DNA of 29,476 nucleotides from contig JAHBMJ010004335.1 of assembly GCA_018398765.1 (NCBI GenBank), positions 7,628 through 37,103 on the forward strand, read 5' to 3'. The notes under the pieces are model-generated. The model was not told the origin of the DNA and made no database searches. It saw only the letters and a program-made list of their open reading frames with translations. Positions 11,662-20,590 of the stretch are shown here, one piece after another. Origin of the DNA: Chromera velia. Its lineage: Eukaryota; Sar; Chromeraceae. The translations under genes were made by a program, and so were the position numbers. Numbering within the stretch: the stretch's first letter is position 1; each line of letters starts with the position of its first letter.

Positions 11662-13568
11662 AGGTGTTCGAGATGTCCGTGAACATGCAGTACTGGTTTA
11701 TTCCCAGATATGGGGCTGCAGGTCTGTCTGCCTGCCCGGCTTTTGAATGTGTTGTGCTTCTGTTCGTCGTCCTTCGCACTTTAGGTACTTTTGGGGCCAA
11801 GCGGATGGATTTTTCCCTTGAGATTTCTTTCTTTCTTTCTTCCGAGCATCGTGTCGTCTTTGTTTCTTTTTGACAAAACTGTCCTCGAGTTTCCATCATC
11901 GAGTGAGGAGAGAGAGCGGCAGGCAGGCTTCCTTTCCAATCGCATGAATGTCTTGTGGGGCAGAAGAGTCAGCTTGCCTGCCCGTGTGATGGATGACCTG
12001 CCTGCTGTTTTGCCTGCAGAGAAGGTGATAGAGCAGGAAGGCATCCTCAGATACGCCGACGACGTCCAGAAGAACGAGTTGAAGAAGTACAACAAATACC
12101 TGCGCGTGCCCCCAATCATGAAGTCAGTCAGTCAGCTTATGAGGAGGTCTATCGGACAGACCTGCAAGTCTGTGTCTCTGGGAATTTTCTTATGCATCCG
12201 TAGCGAGAGGGAGAGAGAGAGAGATAGAGACGCAGATAGAAACACGGACAGACAGACAGCCTGATAGACGGATCGACGGGCTGAAAGAAATCGAGGAACA
12301 AAGAGAGAAAGAAAAAAGGGAAAAACATACAAACTCGTCCGCTTTTGTGCAACATGAATTTATTGAAATTCATTACGGCGTTTGTTCGTTCCCTGTTCCA
12401 TTTCTCCCGTCTGCAGACAAACCCGAACAGACACTTACGGCATGGTCAGTCCGTCTGTCTGTGTGTCGGTGTGTCCGTCGGTCCGTCAGAGAAAAAGGAA
12501 AAAAAAAGACGATATAGTCTGTCTATCTATCTGTCCGCTAGTCTATCTACCTATTGTCTCCTCTCTGCCCGCCTCTTTTCTTTTGGGCTTTCTTCTTTCA
12601 GACTCACTCATGCTCTCTACTCCAGCTGTTGCTCCCGTCGCTTGCCATCTGACCTTTTCAAAACTTCACATTGAGTTTTTTTCTTTCTCTGAAGGAGAGT
12701 GCATCGCCTGTTTATCCATCTATATTCTTCCCTTCTTTCGTTCCCACGTCTTCTCTCTCTCTCTCACCCTGCCTTTCTGCAGACCCGCACCGTCTACAGC
12801 TCCTTTTTGGGTCCCACCCCTGCGAAGCTCCGGAACATCAGAGAATTGGAGGCAAAGAGAAACAACGCCATCGAGGTCGGTCGGTTGGTCGGTCGGTCGG
12901 TTAGATGAAAGGACGAAAGAAGTGTTCGTGAAGGGCGGTGAAGTTGGCCACATCCGCCCTTTCCTGACCTTCTCCCTCAGTTTTCAACCTATCCATCTGT
13001 GCATCTCTCACTTTGTCCTGAAAGCGCTGTTGGAGAGGTTTTCTCAGAAAGTGTGGGGGAATCTTTTCTTCAGAAGGAACTTGATTAGAACTTCGTTTCT
13101 GTCCGGAAGAAGGCCTTTTTTTCCCTTCGAATTACTCATTCCACATTGATGAATTACAAGATCTTAATTGTGTCCTTTGATTCTTTCTGGCTGCAGAACT
13201 CTCTGAAGAAGGCAGACGTCGGACTTCTCGAGAAGGTGAAGGCGTTTGTATCTGGAGGGACCGCCTCGGTGTCTGTCCAGGAACTCTACCAAGAAAAGGT
13301 CAAGGAGGCACAGAGGCACCTCTTCAGGACAATCGTGCAGCAGGAGTTGACGAACCTGAAGAAGGTCACGTTCTCAGCCACTGCAGATCCTTCCGTGACG
13401 ATGGACTTCGGCCTCTGGGGAAGGGGGGAGATGAAGATCACGTTATTTGACGATGCATCCAGGGAGCTGTGGAGGCGCAATCTGGCGTTTGTGTTGAATC
13501 AAGAAGAGGGTGCTGCTCGATGGAAAAAGAAATGGGAAGGAAAACTGGAAGAAGCAGAACAAAACTAA
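346..13568 (+). CDS. Large ARM/HEAT-like solenoid protein with PH-like C-terminal modules, 5' partial, 27 exons
   Basis: Exons: 346-1415, 1767-1965, 2406-2496, 2822-2912, 3208-3394, 3776-3988, 4210-4412, 4663-4929, 5391-5568, 6220-6340, 6662-6705, 7045-7123, 7297-7377, 7747-7859, 8175-8310, 8738-8827, 9157-9396, 9685-9742, 10036-10109, 10394-10495, 10770-10889, 11210-11255, 11662-11721, 12020-12122, 12417-12444, 12783-12875, 13197-13568. The phases agree across the whole chain and give 1485 residues plus stop, with one nucleotide left from a missing upstream exon. An ATG at 395 exists, but the frame stays open back to the acceptor at 345, so it is probably internal. The N-terminal two thirds is Leu/Ala-rich and helical, like ARM/HEAT repeats. 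The last third is beta-rich with PH-like endings. No signal peptide or membrane segment is seen. A GAC-like motility connector or another solenoid scaffold is possible. Least certain boundaries: the 6340 donor, the 9396 donor and the 10036 acceptor. Confidence 0.8.
1689..1720. repeat. (CT)n microsatellite in intron 1
   Basis: About 16 uninterrupted CT units lie in the middle of the intron 1416-1766. This intron shows no other feature. Confidence 0.9.
2231..2395. repeat. Compound CT / CTGT microsatellite with a 77-bp duplicated block
   Basis: Within the intron 1966-2405, CT tracts alternate with CTGT tracts. The phrase TGTCTTCGGCCTGTCTG occurs at 2261 and again at 2338, so the compound repeat appears to have duplicated with a spacing of 77 bp. 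The rest of the intron holds nothing recognisable. Confidence 0.85.
3750..3770. repeat. (ATCG)n repeat next to a 3' splice site
   Basis: Five ATCG units end directly before the CACAG acceptor used by the exon at 3776. The acceptor therefore has almost no polypyrimidine tract. Confidence 0.85.
4663..4929 (+). other. Exon 8: charged coiled-coil segment
   Basis: This exon encodes about 89 residues, very rich in Lys, Glu and Asp over its second half (KADKETKEKYTKEKEKTEHD). It is probably a long exposed helix or flexible linker between two parts of the solenoid. Exon 9 (5391-5568) then adds a Ser/Gly-rich linker (SSDHPGGSSDSGGS) before helical sequence resumes in exon 10. Confidence 0.5.
5569..6219 (+). 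other. Longest intron of the gene (651 bp), no gene seen
   Basis: The intron starts GTGTGT after CTCAG and ends TTCCTCACAG. Its second half is strongly T/C-rich. Open frames on both strands here lack a coherent protein-like pattern, and no RNA gene was recognised. Confidence 0.6.
6419..6460 (+). other. Possible 42-nt cassette exon
   Basis: The segment lies between CTCTCAG and GTTGAG, both usable splice sites, and has a length divisible by three. Including it between the exons ending at 6340 and starting at 6662 keeps the frame and adds 14 residues rich in Arg. It is not needed for a continuous reading frame. Alternative: the exon at 6220 ends at the stronger GTGAGT donor (6344). The mini-exon would then read AEEACKIMRAEERG, but that phase does not fit the next exon. 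Confidence 0.25.
9645..9676. repeat. (CT)n microsatellite just upstream of an acceptor
   Basis: About 16 CT units lead into TGCGTGCAG at 9684. The microsatellite seems to serve as the polypyrimidine tract of the exon at 9685. Confidence 0.85.
9829..9856. repeat. (CTTC)n microsatellite in an intron
   Basis: About seven TTCC/CTTC units lie in the intron 9743-10035. Nothing else is evident in this intron. Confidence 0.85.
10770..13568 (+). other. C-terminal exons: further beta-rich, PH-like modules and C-terminus
   Basis: Exons 10770-10889, 11210-11255 and 11662-11721 give strands such as RVPLYNDGELLEIVRQK, PYMTLFVLTFE and KVFEMSVNMQYWFIP, consistent with a second beta-rich module. Two small exons and a basic helix (KLRNIRELEAKRNN) follow. 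The last exon, 13197-13568, encodes 123 residues: a long helix, then LKKVTFSATAD, GRGEMKITLFDD and a terminal helix ASRELWRRNLAFVLN, again the strand-then-helix ending typical of PH folds. It closes with a charged tail and TAA. Confidence 0.4.
11630..11659. repeat. (GT)n microsatellite replacing a polypyrimidine tract
   Basis: About 14 TG units end in GCAG at 11658-11661, the acceptor of the exon at 11662. The intron 11256-11661 shows no other feature. Confidence 0.85.
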
Positions 13569-13812
13569 GTTGAACTGGTTATTAATGCAATGAATGAAAA
13601 CTAGAATAAAAAAATCAATCAATATTTGTGGTTATAATGACTATGACTATTACGTGTCATCGCTATCCGTATCCAGTTGCGGATACGTCTTCTGCAAGGG
13701 AATGTTTGCGTTCAAAGTAATATGTATATTAAATGAAATCATGCTGCAATTTAGTCTACTAGTAAAAGCCTCAGGCCTCAGTGATTCCTACACTGATTAA
13801 TTTCTAGAGTAT
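13569..13812 (+). other. 3' UTR of the solenoid gene with possible AATAAA signal
   Basis: The sequence after the TAA is AT-rich, unlike the introns. AATAAA occurs at 13605-13610, 37 nt after the stop codon, followed by A's. If used, transcripts would end near 13620-13640. A perfect 7-bp stem with a 6-nt loop lies at 13668-13687 (CGTATCC / GGATACG). A short open frame at 13594-13800 has no protein-like features. Confidence 0.5.
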
Positions 13813-13846
13813 ATTGATTGATTGATTGATTGATTGATTAATTGAT
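13813..13846. repeat. (TGAT)n tract at the left end of the retroelement mosaic
   Basis: About eight ATTG/TGAT units mark the boundary between the host gene's 3' flank and repeat-derived DNA. Read on the minus strand it is (ATCA)n, directly after the 3' end of the minus-strand retroelement fragment. It can be either that element's tail or a pre-existing insertion target. Confidence 0.8.
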
Positions 13847-14019
13847 ATTCCACCCTAGGGCCTTCCCGCTATGTCTATCTGTCGCCAGAGCTAGCAGGGC
13901 GGGGCGTTCCCCATCCTAAGCTAAGGTATCAGACCCCGCCGTCGGGGCCCGCTAGAGTCTGTTGCCCTGGCCGCTGCTACATGATTGTTCGTTGTTCGAG
14001 CCACGGCTCTGGATCCGTG

Positions 14020-14335
14020 TTAGCTTTCTGGCCTGAAAATCGATCTGAAATGGCATGCGATTTGGGCTTCCTCGCTCTTCTTGTTCGCTTTATCACTCTT
14101 CTTTTGTTGCTCCCTCCTTCCCCATCCTAATGCTCTTTCGGTTGTCTCTAAGTTATCAATCGTCTCCTCATATTCTTTTGTTAGTCTCTCGGTCGCCCGC
14201 TGCCTTCCGGTGATTCCTGCATGTCTGGCTGCCAGAGCGTCTCCCTCTATGTGTCCGTACCATCCTGGAGCAGAATTTTTACACAATGTTTTTGAAAGAG
14301 TGTGCAACTCGTTGAGGGCTACACCAATCCTATAG
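14020..14335 (-). pseudogene. RNase H-like C-terminal fragment of a non-LTR retroelement
   Basis: Read on the minus strand from about 14335, the frame gives IGVALNELHTLSKTLCKNSA followed by PGWYGHIEGDALAARHAGIT. This resembles the end of retroelement RNase H domains, where a helix is followed by a VPGHxGIxGNExADxLA motif. The His, the Gly pair, an acidic residue and the final LA are recognisable, but the motif is degraded. A charged tail follows to the stop at 14020. Between the stop and the (TGAT)n tract lie 170 bp of probable 3' UTR. The rest of that element is missing. Assignment rests on one short motif. Confidence 0.4.
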
Positions 14336-14602
14336 TGTTACATAAAGTTAAATGTGTAACAATTACCCTTGACCCCCCTTTTGTTACACATAAACGTGTA
14401 TAAAAATTAGTGTGTAATAATTCTAGACAAATCCACCGTCTCTCTCATGGTAACCCCCCTGCTCACGTCTTTACTCTTTTTACCTCTGCCTCCAGTGCTC
14501 AAAAGTTCTCCCTGCCGCGTTGCTGATGATATCATTGCTCTAAAAACAGCACCCTCAAACTATCCTGAAGAAGAAGAAGACGAAGATGAAACATATAATT
14601 AA
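14336..14602. other. AT-rich repeat-derived segment with inverted ATGTGTAACAA
   Basis: No coding sequence is seen. ATGTGTAACAA at 14352-14362 and its exact reverse complement at 14381-14391 form an 11-bp inverted repeat around an 18-nt spacer. The same 11-mer returns at 14754 and 14769. A short GAAGAAGAAGAAGA tract near 14570 marks another junction. Confidence 0.5.
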
Positions 14603-14779
14603 TACACACTAAAGTGTGTAATAATGTATTCCTAAAAGTGATAGTTTGAATTAATGCATACTAAAGTGCGTACTTAGTGTATTCCTAAAAGTGATAGTTT
14701 AAATTACTGCATACTAAAGTGTGTACTAATTCATTTATCAAAATTCTAGTAAAATGTGTAACAAAACAATGTGTAACAA
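14603..14779. repeat. 53-bp tandem repeats with palindromic cores
   Basis: CCTAAAAGTGATAGTTT occurs at 14631 and 14684, a period of 53 bp, each copy followed by a CATACTAAAGTG-type core. A related core at 14603-14620 is a palindrome with 8-bp arms (TACACACT-aa-AGTGTGTA). The same two-unit array recurs at 26111-26216. On the minus strand the array lies just 3' of the coiled-coil ORF fragment, so it may be the 3' UTR of that element. Confidence 0.75.
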
Positions 14780-15110
14780 AATATTTTGAAAAAAGTGATT
14801 GTGTAACCCTACAGGATTAGTATAGTTGGGGGCTCCACAGGTGGTCTCATAATTCAGTGTGCCTCTTTCCATCTTCTCCCCTTCCTTACTCAGCGCCCAA
14901 AACTTGTTCCTTCTCAAAACGTCGGACTCGGATGGAGCCTTCCTGGTATGCTCTCTCTTTGTCCTCCATCTCTCAATTTTTCTCAGTTCTTCCCCGAGCC
15001 TCATCTTTTCTACCTTCTCTATCATGTCCCTCACTGTCCACTCGGTCATCTCTGCCTCTAACAACTTCACCCTTCTCTTCAACATTTCCTTTGCTTCCAT
15101 CACCGGGTCC
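14738..15110 (-). pseudogene. Truncated copy of a repeated coiled-coil ORF
   Basis: The minus-strand frame encodes a highly charged helix (MEAKEMLKRRVKLLEAEMTE, then RDMIEKVEKMRLGEELRKIE) and continues to a stop at 14738. The same sequence, with only scattered differences, is found at 26251-26574 in a longer copy. The match stops at CACCGGGTCC (15110), where an unrelated LINE 3' end begins. This copy was therefore cut at its 5' side by that insertion or by recombination. Coiled-coil ORFs of this type are common as ORF1 of non-LTR elements, but this one has no diagnostic domain. Confidence 0.55.
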
Positions 15111-15190
15111 CGTACTTGTTTTTGAGGGGAATATTTCATTATGTCAGTCCGAGTGTGTGTCATCTGATTGATTGATTCATTGATTGATGA
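15111..15190 (+). mobile_element. Very short LINE 3' end with (TGAT)n tail
   Basis: The sequence from CGTACTTGTTTTTGAGGGG to GTGTGTCAT and a TGAT tract is nearly identical to 24972-25070, the 3' end of the large LINE. Only about 55 bp of element plus the tail are present. This is what a heavily 5'-truncated retrotransposition product looks like. Confidence 0.6.
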
Positions 15191-15713
15191 ATAAACAAGG
15201 GCGGAACGGAATCAATCGGGGGGTGAGCGAAAAGCATATGGGGGGGAAACGCGAGACGGACAACCCCAAGAGGTCTAGGCTGCGGGGCTCGGATGGCACC
15301 CCTTGCGTGAGCGTGGGAGGCGGTGGGAGGTGACGGGGTCGAGCCTGCACGGGTGCGGGGGGGCGCGCGGGGCGCTCGTGCTCGTGCGGTTCACAAGCGG
15401 GTCTGCGAGCGGGGTGCATACTACGTGTGGCTTCTCCGTTCTTCTTCTTCCTTTTTCTCCCCTTTTTGAATTTTTTTATCATGCTTACTACTCGCAATTT
15501 CACTCCCCTGGAAAACAAGTCATGCCTCAGGGATGAACTGACCGAACCAACTGAACTGACTGATTCAGAACTGACCGAACTGCAGGAACTGAACTGAGAG
15601 AGAAACCTTTGCTTGTACGTCTTCGGCAGAAAAGATAGGGAATCAAAGGAGATTGGGAGTTCTGATCTTTTTCTCTCTCCGTCTCCTTCCGTTCCGCCTT
15701 GGGTGATTTTCTT

Positions 15714-15737
15714 TAGAGGTCATCTGACAGACCTCTA
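15714..15737. other. Hairpin in the LINE 5' UTR
   Basis: TAGAGGTC and GACCTCTA form a perfect 8-bp stem with an 8-nt loop (ATCTGACA). The same stem is intact at 25601-25624, where only the loop has changed (ATTTGACA). Confidence 0.65.
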
Positions 15738-16607
15738 ACTCACACGAACTGACAGAAGGAATCTCACTAGCCCGTGACCCTTGGGGGAAAAAAGACACAG
15801 AAACAGAGGAGTCCGTCTCCGTCCTTTCTCTTCCCCTTGAGGTACTTGTTTCTTCCCTTTCCTTCTCGTTTCTTCTCTAGCGACTCTATGGATTCTGACG
15901 GCCCCGTCACGAAGGCGTTTATCCAGGAGGCGCTTCGGGATGCGACGGTAGAGATGCGGAGGAGTTTCTATTCCCGGGAGAAGGGAGAAAGGATGGAGGT
16001 AAGGATAAGCAGACTGTCCAAACAGATGGACAGACTGAGAATTGAGCTGCGAGGAGGGGGAGAGAGCAGGGCGAGAATCATTGAGGGAATAGATTTCGTT
16101 TGGTTTGAGGGAAGAGTCCCCCCCCCCAAAGTAAAGAAAAAGATTGACCAGCAGCAGCTCACAGATCCGAACTCCCCCCTGAGTAGATTCCTCAGGAACA
16201 TTCACAGAAATGAAGTCTTGGCAGGGGCGGGGGCAGAGACGGATGGGCAGCTACCTGTCTTTGAAATGAGCTCTGTGGTTGGCTTCGTTTCTTTTCGGGG
16301 AGGGGGCATTCTTTTCTTCTCCTCAGAACGGGCGGCGAACATTTTTTTCGGCGATGACTGCGGGGTTTACCTGCTTTTCGGTACAATCTCGGAGTTTTCA
16401 CTCAACAACCCTCATCTCTCTGTGCACTTCTCTGTCCGGCCGGGGGCTGGAACTGTAAGTAAGTTCCTGCCTGCCTCGGCGAGTTCGAGGCATTTTAACA
16501 GATGGAGACAGGCTATATCTCTCGCCCCAGCAGGGGCATCGAATGCGCGTTCACCCCCCTTCTGCCTGCAGGTTTCGACGGGGCAGAGACCCCCCACCCA
16601 TGCCTAG

Positions 16608-16727
<120 letters not shown>

Positions 16728-17294
16728 TAGGGGAGAATCGAGGACCAGATAAGGGGGACTCTGGAACGGGGGCGGGGGAACCCGAGCCCCCCTCTCCCTC
16801 CCTCTAATCGCTTCGGGCACGCTCCCCCCCCTGTAATCGACGGGGTCGGGAGGGGCATTGGGGGGGCCAGGTTGCATGTGGGAGGGAACAGGAACTTCGC
16901 GCTGACTCACCGGGGGGGAGCCACCCAGAATATAAATTCGGCCTCCAGGGAAAGGGAGAGGGAAGAGGGGAGAAACAAGGGTGGGGACAGGGGCAGAGGG
17001 AGAGTTGTGACGGACAGAACGGAAGGAACCGGAGGGGTGTGGTGAATGAGTGATAGGGATATGGAGAGGATGTAGCAGAGGGAGATCAGATCCAACCCCG
17101 AGGGACAAGGACAGATAGGATTAAACGGGCCCCCTACCGGAGTCGGGGAGCCTCTGCTGGCCTTTCCCCAGCCCTCTCTCTCACACTCACTCCCTTACTT
17201 CAACCTCCCTCCCTTCCCTCAGATCCCCCAGCAGACGTGGCCTCACTACCACCCCCAGTTTCCCCTGCCCCCATTTCTCTGCCTATCTGCGGGG

Positions 17295-17410
17295 GTGGGG
17301 GATCAGGTTCCGGGAAATGTGCCGGTAGCTCCTCCGGGGATGGGGGGTCAGATTCCGGGGGTCTTACCGGTAGTTCCTCCGGGGATGGGGGGTCAGTTGG
17401 ATAGGGGACA
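17295..17410 (+). repeat. Pro/Gly-rich tandem repeat within ORF1
   Basis: Two to three units of about 48 bp encode variants of [15 protein letters not shown]. The DNA phrase CTCCGGGGATGGGGGGTCAG is repeated. Confidence 0.7.
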
Positions 17411-17575
17411 TAGGAGAGAAGAAGAACGGTCTGCTCGGCCTGTGGGGGGTAATCAGCCCTCCTTACAGGATCTGGCTATACTCTAGGTCGGACGGGGGGG
17501 AGGCCTCCTTCATCCAGCCGGCGGCCTGGAGGAGGGGCTAGGGGGGGGGAAAGGGAATGGGAGAACGGGTAGGAA

Positions 17576-17816
17576 GAAAAAGAAAAGGGGGAAGGGGGAT
17601 ACTGGTGATGTAGAGATGGAGGATGCAGATAGGCAGGCTTGACCTCGAGCCTGGGATAGGGACATCGAGGTAGAGAGAGAGAGAGCAGAAGGAGGAAAAA
17701 AGAAAAGGGGGAAGGGGGGTGCTGGTGACGTGGTGATAGAGCATGCAGAGCAGGCTCGATCTCAAGCCCGGGATAGAGATATCAAGGCAGAGAGAGAGAG
17801 AGCAGAAGGAGGGAAA
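17576..17816 (+). repeat. Tandem duplication of about 120 bp within ORF1
   Basis: The unit starting AGAAAAGGGGGAAGGGGG at 17581 recurs at 17701. It includes a (GA)n tract at the end of each unit, after the phrases GACATCGAGG and GATATCAAGG. The copies differ at scattered sites and by small indels, and only the second lies in the long charged open frame 17730-18146. Confidence 0.8.
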
Positions 17817-18884
17817 AAGGAAAGAGAGGAGGAAGAGGAGAGACGAGTGCAAAGGAAGGAGGAGCAAAGAGAATCGAAGATAGATATTATTATGAGACAG
17901 ACAGAAGTGGAGAGGGAAGCGGTAAGGCAGGCCCTGGCTGAGGGGGAAGACCTGGTGAAGGTGATATTTAGCCTCATGAATGAGCAGACAGAGACACAGC
18001 AGACACAGAGGGGACCTTTAAGAGGGAGACAACGGAGAGGGGAAGGAAAGGGATGGGATATCTTCCCTGGGGATTTCGGCGAGAGCGCGGCAGTCGGAAA
18101 GGAAGCCTCGTCTGTCCCCGTCACTCCTCTGGAGAAGCAACAGTAGCAGCCTGTTTCCCCGGCCCCCCTCTCCCCTCACCCTGCGACTCCCGTGACAGTT
18201 CCACCCCAGCTCCCAACTGTCATGCGTCTCCCTCCCCCAAGCAAGACAAATTCTTGGACGGTACCCCCCACGGCTGTTCTGAGAGAAAGGCTGAAAGCTG
18301 CCCCGGGATCCATCATCCCCCCCATTAAGGAGAGCAAGAGAGAGGGGGGTTTGACTCTGGGACAGGGGGGGGCGATAGGACAGAAAAGCGAGGGAGGGGG
18401 TCAAAAAAGGAAAATCAAAGTCGCAAAGGCCGGAGCGGCCCCTTCTCTGACTCTAAGAAATGAGTCACTTTACTCTGTCTCTACCAGGGAGGGGGGGGAG
18501 GGTGATGACAGGTCTGTATGCACCTCCGCGCTGGAAGAAGCCCTCCCCCTCTCCCTCGCCGAGGAAGAAGGAGAAGGGGGTTATATCTTTAGTGAAAAAG
18601 AAGGGAGAATGGTCCCAGCTGGGACTAGAAGGAGTCCTGAGGCGCAGAAGAGGTGGGAGGAGGAAAGAAGGAAGGAGAGGGACGAGTCCCTCGAGCAGAG
18701 GGGGGAAGTTTGGCCTGCAGACCAGCCGGTCTCATCTTCTTCTTCCTCCTCCTCCTCTGCCGGAGTGAACGTGGGGGAGTCGGGAAAAGGATTTGGGGGG
18801 GAGGTCTAGGTGGGGAACAGAAGGTAGTTTTGGTAAGCAGAGACCTCCCTCCTCTCTCTCTTCTCTCCCTCTCTCAGACAGCCG

Positions 18885-20500
18885 GTCAGACAGTCAGTCG
18901 TGGGAATTTCAAAAGGGTTNTGTCTTCTTCTTCTCTTTCTTCTTCTTCTTCTTCTTTTTCTTCTTCTTCTTCTGCTTCGTTCTTCTCTTCCCCCTCCCCC
19001 AGCTCTGGTGTAGGCAAGAACAAGGGTGAGAACGGACAGGAAGGGGTGGGGGGGGAGAGACCAGACCACCGGAGGTATCTCTTGTCTTCTTCCTCTTCCT
19101 CTTTTTCTCCATTTTCTTCTTCTTCTCCTTCCCCTTCCTCTTCTTCTTCTCATTCTTCTCCTCCCATTCCTTCCGCATCTCCCTCTTCTGTTTTTTTCCT
19201 TTCTTTCCCCTCCTCCAGTACTGGTGTGAGGGTATCCGCCTATGACAGGGCTGGGGGCCGGCCGGGGAGGGACGGGTAACGTCTGTGACACGGCAGCCCG
19301 GACCCTCCCCCCACCCGATTCGATTCGATTCTTTCTCAGGACCCTACAGGTATTGTGCCGAAGGGGAGGGAGGCCTCCGGGTCCGTCCCTCCCCTCACCC
19401 AATTCGAACCGTCTTGATCGATCGACCGATTAATTCTCTTCCCCCTATGTTTTCTTCTTCTTTTGATTCTTCATCTTCCTCTCCTCTTCCTATTTGTGAA
19501 TCGATGAATGTCCCTCCTGTTTGCGTTTAAACAGAGGAGGGGTGCGTTGGGGATGTCCGGAAGGGTGGGGGTGTGGGTCGGGCTTTTTTCCCCTCTTCTT
19601 CTTCCTCTCCTCTTTTTTCTCCTCTTGATCCGTCTTTCCCTTCCCCGCCCCTCCCGTTTTTTTCTTCTTCTTCTTCTCCTATCTCCTCATCATCTCTTCT
19701 CTCTCTCCCTTTACCTCCTCTTCCCCCTCCCACCCCAGAAACGCACGTACAAGATACAGTTGAGCCTGAGTATCGGGAGGCCCAGGTCATCTCCCCATGT
19801 GAGGAGCCTTTGCTCACTGCTCCACCATCGTCCCCACGCTCTGCTTTTCCTGTCCCCCCCTCATGCCTTCACTTAGTCTACAGCTCTCCCACGGTTGGGG
19901 AAGCGGGGATCAGAGGGGCTCTCGGTGTTCCTGAGACCTCCTCCTGAGATATTCTTGAGAAATGCAGGAGAAATGCTGACAAGAAGATTGTCAGAAGACT
20001 CGGAGAGAGGGAGGGACTACGGAGAGGGCTTTGGGGGAAAAGAGAAAAAAACTGTTCCGCATGTGGAGGCGCCCTGAGAGGAGGCAGATGCCCTGACTTC
20101 CTCTGCAGCACCGAGGAGGAGGTGCAGGCAGAGGAGGAGGAGCCTTTCCCCTTGCCAGGGGAGGGCAGGGGGCTAATCACTCGTATCGTAAATGTGGGGG
20201 GGGGAAGGGAAAGAGGAGGGAATATAAAGTGGTTAAGACTGGGTGGGATAGAACGTTCTGGGTAGGGGCAGCTACTGTTCCTCCCTTCCTCCAGACATCT
20301 TTTTGGGTTGAGAAAAGACGTAAGAGAGACAACCTTCCACCTCCCCCGTCCCCCTCCTCCTCCACCCCCCCTCTTTCTCTTTCCCCTTCCGCTGCCCTCT
20401 CTCCCTCTCCTTTTATTTCCCCATCTGCCCTTTCCCTTCCTTCCCTCCCTCCATCTCCCGGTTCCGTTTCTGATGCTCCCTGTCCCTCTCCCTCTTCTCA
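18885..20500 (+). repeat. Low-complexity TCT/TCC (poly-Ser/Pro) tracts
   Basis: Long pyrimidine runs at 18920-18990, 19085-19215, 19440-19490, 19580-19730 and 20330-20500 encode serine or proline homopolymers in the plus frames. Open frames on the minus strand here are poly-Arg/Lys/Glu shadows. Instability of these tracts probably explains many of the frame changes. Confidence 0.75.
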
Positions 20501-20590
20501 GTCAGCATGTAGCATGGCCTCTGGGGAATTGTATGAATCAGAGATTTTTTTGTTAATCATAGTGACAAGAAGAAAGGGAGGGGGAGCGGT

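Larger units (their letters stand above)
15111..15872 (+). repeat. Direct repeat, left copy (LINE 3' end, tail and 5' UTR)
   Basis: This block of about 762 bp matches 24972-25762 almost base for base. Differences are a longer TGAT tract, a 6-nt insertion and scattered substitutions in the right copy. The repeat bridges an element's 3' end and the next element's 5' UTR, so it is not a classical LTR. Confidence 0.9.

Noticed and set aside
13813-15110. CRISPR-like or satellite array in the AT-rich repeats
   Set aside because: Only two to three 53-bp units occur, without unique spacers, in a eukaryotic retroelement context.
15177-15518. Conserved antisense ORF in the LINE 5' UTR (also 25139-25405)
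   Set aside because: The right copy has a stop and a frame difference in the first third, so the reading frame is not conserved.
18806-19402. Minus-strand Arg/Lys-rich ORFs opposite the TCT tracts
   Set aside because: They are reverse complements of poly-Ser/Pro codon runs and run through an undetermined base. They do not look like proteins.
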